A stretch of DNA of 64,000 nt from JAEULH01 sp963805915 (GTDB taxonomy: Bacteria; Pseudomonadota; Alphaproteobacteria; Rhodospirillales; Defluviicoccaceae). The position numbers and the translations under genes were made by a program. The stretch spans positions 248,001 to 312,000 of the forward strand of contig CAWDWD010000007.1 of assembly GCA_963805915.1 (NCBI GenBank), in the 5' to 3' direction. How positions within the stretch are numbered: position 1 is the stretch's first letter; each line of letters begins with the position of its first letter. Below, piece after piece: positions 62,353 to 64,000 of the stretch. Under the pieces are notes generated by a model. The model made no database searches. It was not told the DNA's origin and was given only the letters and a program-made list of their open reading frames with translations.

Positions 62353-63207
62353 CTAGCGTGTAGGCAGCGTAGGCCGGGGGTCGGGGCTCTCGTTTCCAGC
62401 GTCCGCGAGTCGCGCCAGCTCGTAGAGCGCGATCGCGGCGGCGGCGGAGAGGTTGAGGCTGCCACTGGTCGGCTCGATCGGGATGCGGGCGAGCAGGTCG
62501 CAGGTCTCCAGGGTGAGACGGCGGAGCCCGTGGCCTTCGGAGCCGAGGATCAGGGCGACCCGGCGGGGCAACCTGGCGGCGGCGAGGGACGTCGGTGCGG
62601 CGGCGTCCAGGCCGACGCACCAGAAATCTGCTTCCTTGAGCGTGCGCATGGCGCGGGCGATATTGACGACGCCGATCAAAGGCACCCGTTCGAGGGCGCC
62701 GGTCGCCGCCTTCGCGAGCGCGCCGGTGACCGCCGGCGTGTGCCGGTCCTGGGTAATCAGCGCCGCGGCGGCGAACGCGGCGCTGGAGCGGATGACCGCG
62801 CCCACGTTGCGCGGGTCGGTGGCCTGGTCGAGGACGACGACGCGAGCCGAGACGGCGTCGCCAAGATCATGGAGGAGTGCATCCAGGCTTGGCTCCTCGA
62901 GCGGCTCGGCCAGCGCGGCGAAACCCTGATGAACAGCGTTCGCAGGCAACAGGGCCTCGATGGCGCGCCGGTCGACCAATTCGACCTCCGGGCGCGGCGC
63001 ATCGGCGGCGGCCGCGGCTTGGCGCAACCGCTCGGCGGTTGCTTCGACGGCGAGCAAACGGCGGCAGCGGCGCCGGCTGTTGGCGGCCGCGGCGAGAACC
63101 GCGTGCGCGCCGTAAAGCCAGTCGCCGCGCGAATCCTCGCTGTTGCGCCCGGCGCGCCCAAGATGGCGCCGGAATCGCCGTGTCGTCGGCGGGTTGCGGG
63201 ATGTCAT
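62353..63207 (-). CDS. rlmB: 23S rRNA (guanosine-2'-O)-methyltransferase RlmB
   Basis: A 284-residue SPOUT methyltransferase that methylates G2251 of 23S rRNA. The N-terminal SpoU substrate-binding part is GDWLYGAHAVLAAAANSRRR with NAVHQGFAALAEPL. The trefoil-knot motifs are VVLDQATDPRNVGAVIRSSA (motif 1), LILGSEGHGLRRLT (motif 2) and IPIEPTSGSLNLSAAAAIAL (motif 3). It lies divergent to tRNA-Tyr, a conserved alphaproteobacterial arrangement. Confidence 0.93.
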   Translation of the reverse strand: MTSRNPPTTRRFRRHLGRAGRNSEDSRGDWLYGAHAVLAAAANSRRRCRRLLAVEATAERLRQAAAAADAPRPEVELVDRRAIEALLPANAVHQGFAALAEPLEEPSLDALLHDLGDAVSARVVVLDQATDPRNVGAVIRSSAAFAAAALITQDRHTPAVTGALAKAATGALERVPLIGVVNIARAMRTLKEADFWCVGLDAAAPTSLAAARLPRRVALILGSEGHGLRRLTLETCDLLARIPIEPTSGSLNLSAAAAIALYELARLADAGNESPDPRPTLPTR

Positions 63208-63381
63208 AGCTCTGGCTACATTCGCTCAATCTTGGCGGGAGGATGTCCCCGGCCGCCGGCGTGGCAGAGAAGATCGCAGAGAACATCAGTGTTCTACGCT
63301 TATTGAACGTTGACAAGGGGCGGCAAAACCCATAATTGCAAGCGTTCGTTCCGCCGGCTTGACCGGGCACGGCGGTGCGCC

Positions 63382-63467
63382 GGAGGGGTGCCCGAGTGGC
63401 TAAAGGGGACGGGCTGTAAACCCGTTGGCGCACGCCTACGTAGGTTCGAATCCTACCCCCTCCACCA
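63382..63467 (+). tRNA. tRNA-Tyr (GTA)
   Basis: An 86-nt class II tRNA with acceptor GGAGGGG/CCCCTCC, anticodon loop CTGTAAA (GTA), a long variable arm (TTGGCGCACGCCTAC region), T-loop TTCGAAT and encoded CCA. Confidence 0.95.
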
Positions 63468-63519
63468 TCTTGACGGGCGGCATCCCGACGGTGGGGTCGA
63501 ATTTACGGGTCTGGGGTGC

Positions 63520-63593
63520 GCGGGTGTAGCTCAGTGGTAGAGCGGGAGCCTTCCAAGCTTCATACGAGGGTTCGATTCCCTTCACCCGCTCCA
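63520..63593 (+). tRNA. tRNA-Gly (TCC)
   Basis: A 74-nt cloverleaf with acceptor GCGGGTG/CACCCGC, anticodon stem GGAGC/GCTTC with loop CTTCCAA (anticodon TCC), T-loop TTCGATT and encoded CCA. It is 52 bp after tRNA-Tyr and probably co-transcribed with it and tuf. Confidence 0.95.
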
Positions 63594-63683
63594 AGAGGAG
63601 CGATTGGTCGCGGCCGGTGCTTTGATCCGGCCGGGTGATGCACGCATTGGTTTAACTATCGAGCGCGGAAAGACGAAAGAACC

Positions 63684-64000
<317 letters not shown>

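Overview
The window is high-GC DNA from an alphaproteobacterium. The FlbT/FlaF pair beside a flagellin, an FlbD-type sigma-54 activator inside the flagellar operon, and the order rlmB, tRNA-Tyr, tRNA-Gly, tuf all fit Rhodospirillales-like Alphaproteobacteria. This placement is an inference from gene content.

Layout. 1-7.6 kb: the 3' end of guaB, a nitronate monooxygenase, a HAD hydrolase with one intact and one decayed Gfo/Idh/MocA oxidoreductase, a GlsB-type membrane protein, a GNAT acetyltransferase gene split by a 218-bp miniature element, and a frameshifted RTX protein. 7.9-22.5 kb: flagellar genes on the minus strand in two blocks, fliF-fliG-fliH-fliN-motA-flbD-flhA-flhF-flhG-fliJ-like and fliK-flgD-flgE, the second behind a good sigma-54 promoter. 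22.8-34.8 kb, plus strand: flagellin and terminator, then flbT-flaF, an OGT-like FlmG-type glycosyltransferase, a Maf-type glycosyltransferase and the pseudaminic acid genes pseB-pseC-pseF-pseG-formyltransferase-pseI. Most junctions overlap by ATGA. The block reads as flagellin synthesis, nonulosonic acid synthesis and flagellin glycosylation, with a formyltransferase where PseH acetyltransferase is usual.

35-38.6 kb: a DUF3015 protein, an Lnb/DUF4105 protein and a translationally coupled alpha/beta-hydrolase lipoprotein. 38.6-42.1 kb: a group IIC-type intron inserted just after the satP terminator, itself split by an ISL3-family element with an 8-bp target duplication. 42.1-53.7 kb: satP, an orphan ABC substrate-binding protein, an ExeA-like ATPase, a lipoprotein/GH71 glucanase/TAXI-binding-protein operon, a CZB zinc protein, a cluster of perfect palindromes, small hypothetical genes and a PfpI protein.

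54-62.3 kb: tRNA-Arg followed by about 8 kb of nested insertion sequences. An IS1634-like element abuts an IS66-family element; ISAs1 copy 1 sits in the IS66 transposase. ISAs1 copy 2 sits in a resident gene and itself carries an IS1595-family element and a second copy of the 218-bp miniature element. That miniature element shares its terminal repeats with the IS1595 element, which is therefore its likely mobiliser. The window ends with rlmB, tRNA-Tyr, tRNA-Gly and the start of tuf.

At least five genes (RTX, fliF, flaF, pseC, IS1634 transposase) carry a net +1 frameshift, four of them explained by one extra base in a short homopolymer. This suggests base-calling error at least as much as gene decay. 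The ISAs1 frameshift at an A7 run is in both copies and is therefore more likely real.
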